Under the pieces are notes generated by a model. The model was not told the DNA's origin. It searched no databases and was given only the letters and a program-made list of their open reading frames with translations. Positions 13,788-13,933 of a stretch of DNA of 13,933 nucleotides are shown piece after piece. The first letter of the stretch is position 1. The number at the start of each line of letters is the position of its first letter. A program made the position numbers and the translations under genes. The stretch is taken from contig JAGWAW010000020.1 in the NCBI GenBank assembly GCA_021296165.1, positions 1-13,933 on the forward strand, written 5' to 3'. This DNA is from Nitrosopumilaceae archaeon. Its GTDB lineage: Archaea; Thermoproteota; Nitrososphaeria; Nitrososphaerales; Nitrosopumilaceae.

Positions 13788-13933
13788 GCCCCCCGTATAG
13801 AACAGGGCACGGCGCGCATGCCCGTTCGTCGAGGCGGGCCTGCCGCCGCTCCCCCGGTTCCTCCCGCAAAGACGGGTGATTGATCCAAATACCTCAAATC
13901 TGACCCCCAAAAGCCTATCCAGACAGGTGTATG
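13788..13933. other. Region after the DM13 gene
   Basis: No gene is visible in the last 146 bp. Two hairpins can form, GGGCA/TGCCC at about 13805-13823 and CCCG/CGGG around 13864-13877, without a following T-run. They may lie in the 3' end of the DM13 transcript. Confidence 0.3.

Noticed and set aside
13877..13903. C/D box-like GTGATTGA followed by CTGA
   Set aside because: The C box departs from RTGATGA, the spacing is short, and no C'/D' boxes or terminal stem are visible.

Overview
The window looks like a GC-rich thaumarchaeal (ammonia-oxidiser lineage) chromosome segment. Cenarchaeum symbiosum or a close relative is my best guess, from gene content and composition rather than from any search. 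Archaeal markers are the fibrillarin/Nop5 pair, Trm1 with a zinc motif, archaeal RNase HII, a degenerate SelB-like translation-factor paralogue and an RPC34-like winged-helix/Fe-S protein. Several start codons (often GTG) lie about 25.5 bp from the centre of an AT-rich TATA-like octamer, with no Shine-Dalgarno motif between. This is the layout of leaderless archaeal genes, and I used it to choose starts.

Layout. 1-1419 (minus): a probable terminator, an unrecognised 133-codon gene, and an MqnD-family gene (menaquinone by the futalosine route). 1420-1778: non-coding gap with small hairpins. 1779-2231 (plus): small exported protein. 2232-2685: gap ending in a very AT-rich promoter region. 2686-4499 (plus): two-gene unit, RPC34-like protein with a histone-H1-like Lys/Ala/Pro tail, then an FtsJ/RrmJ RNA 2'-O-methyltransferase joined by an ATGA overlap. 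4467-5609 (minus): Trm1, whose 3' end overlaps the methyltransferase. 5660-6298 (plus): RNase HII, sharing a single central TATA element with Trm1. 6281-8310 (minus): Nop5 then fibrillarin, joined by a TTGA overlap; these form the protein core of the C/D box RNP. 8638-10110 (minus): M17 leucyl aminopeptidase. 10111-10809: about 700 bp with no convincing gene. 10810-11259 (minus): GNAT acetyltransferase. 11390-11593: a cluster of short direct and inverted repeats. 11615-12121 (minus): secreted Cys-containing protein of lower GC. 12199-13122 (plus): SelB-like protein without a P-loop. 13133-13291: 18-bp inverted repeats around 123 bp. 13320-13787 (plus): membrane-anchored DM13-domain protein.

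Most recognised genes serve RNA metabolism and translation: rRNA/tRNA modification, C/D RNP, RNase HII, SelB-like factor and an RPC34-like transcription protein. The others are envelope or energy related: MqnD, the DM13 protein and two exported proteins. The most interesting items are the H1-like tail on the RPC34 homologue, the P-loop-less SelB-like factor, the 11.4-11.6 kb repeat cluster beside a compositionally odd secreted gene, the long inverted repeat in front of the DM13 gene, and the symmetric TATA element between trm1 and rnhB.
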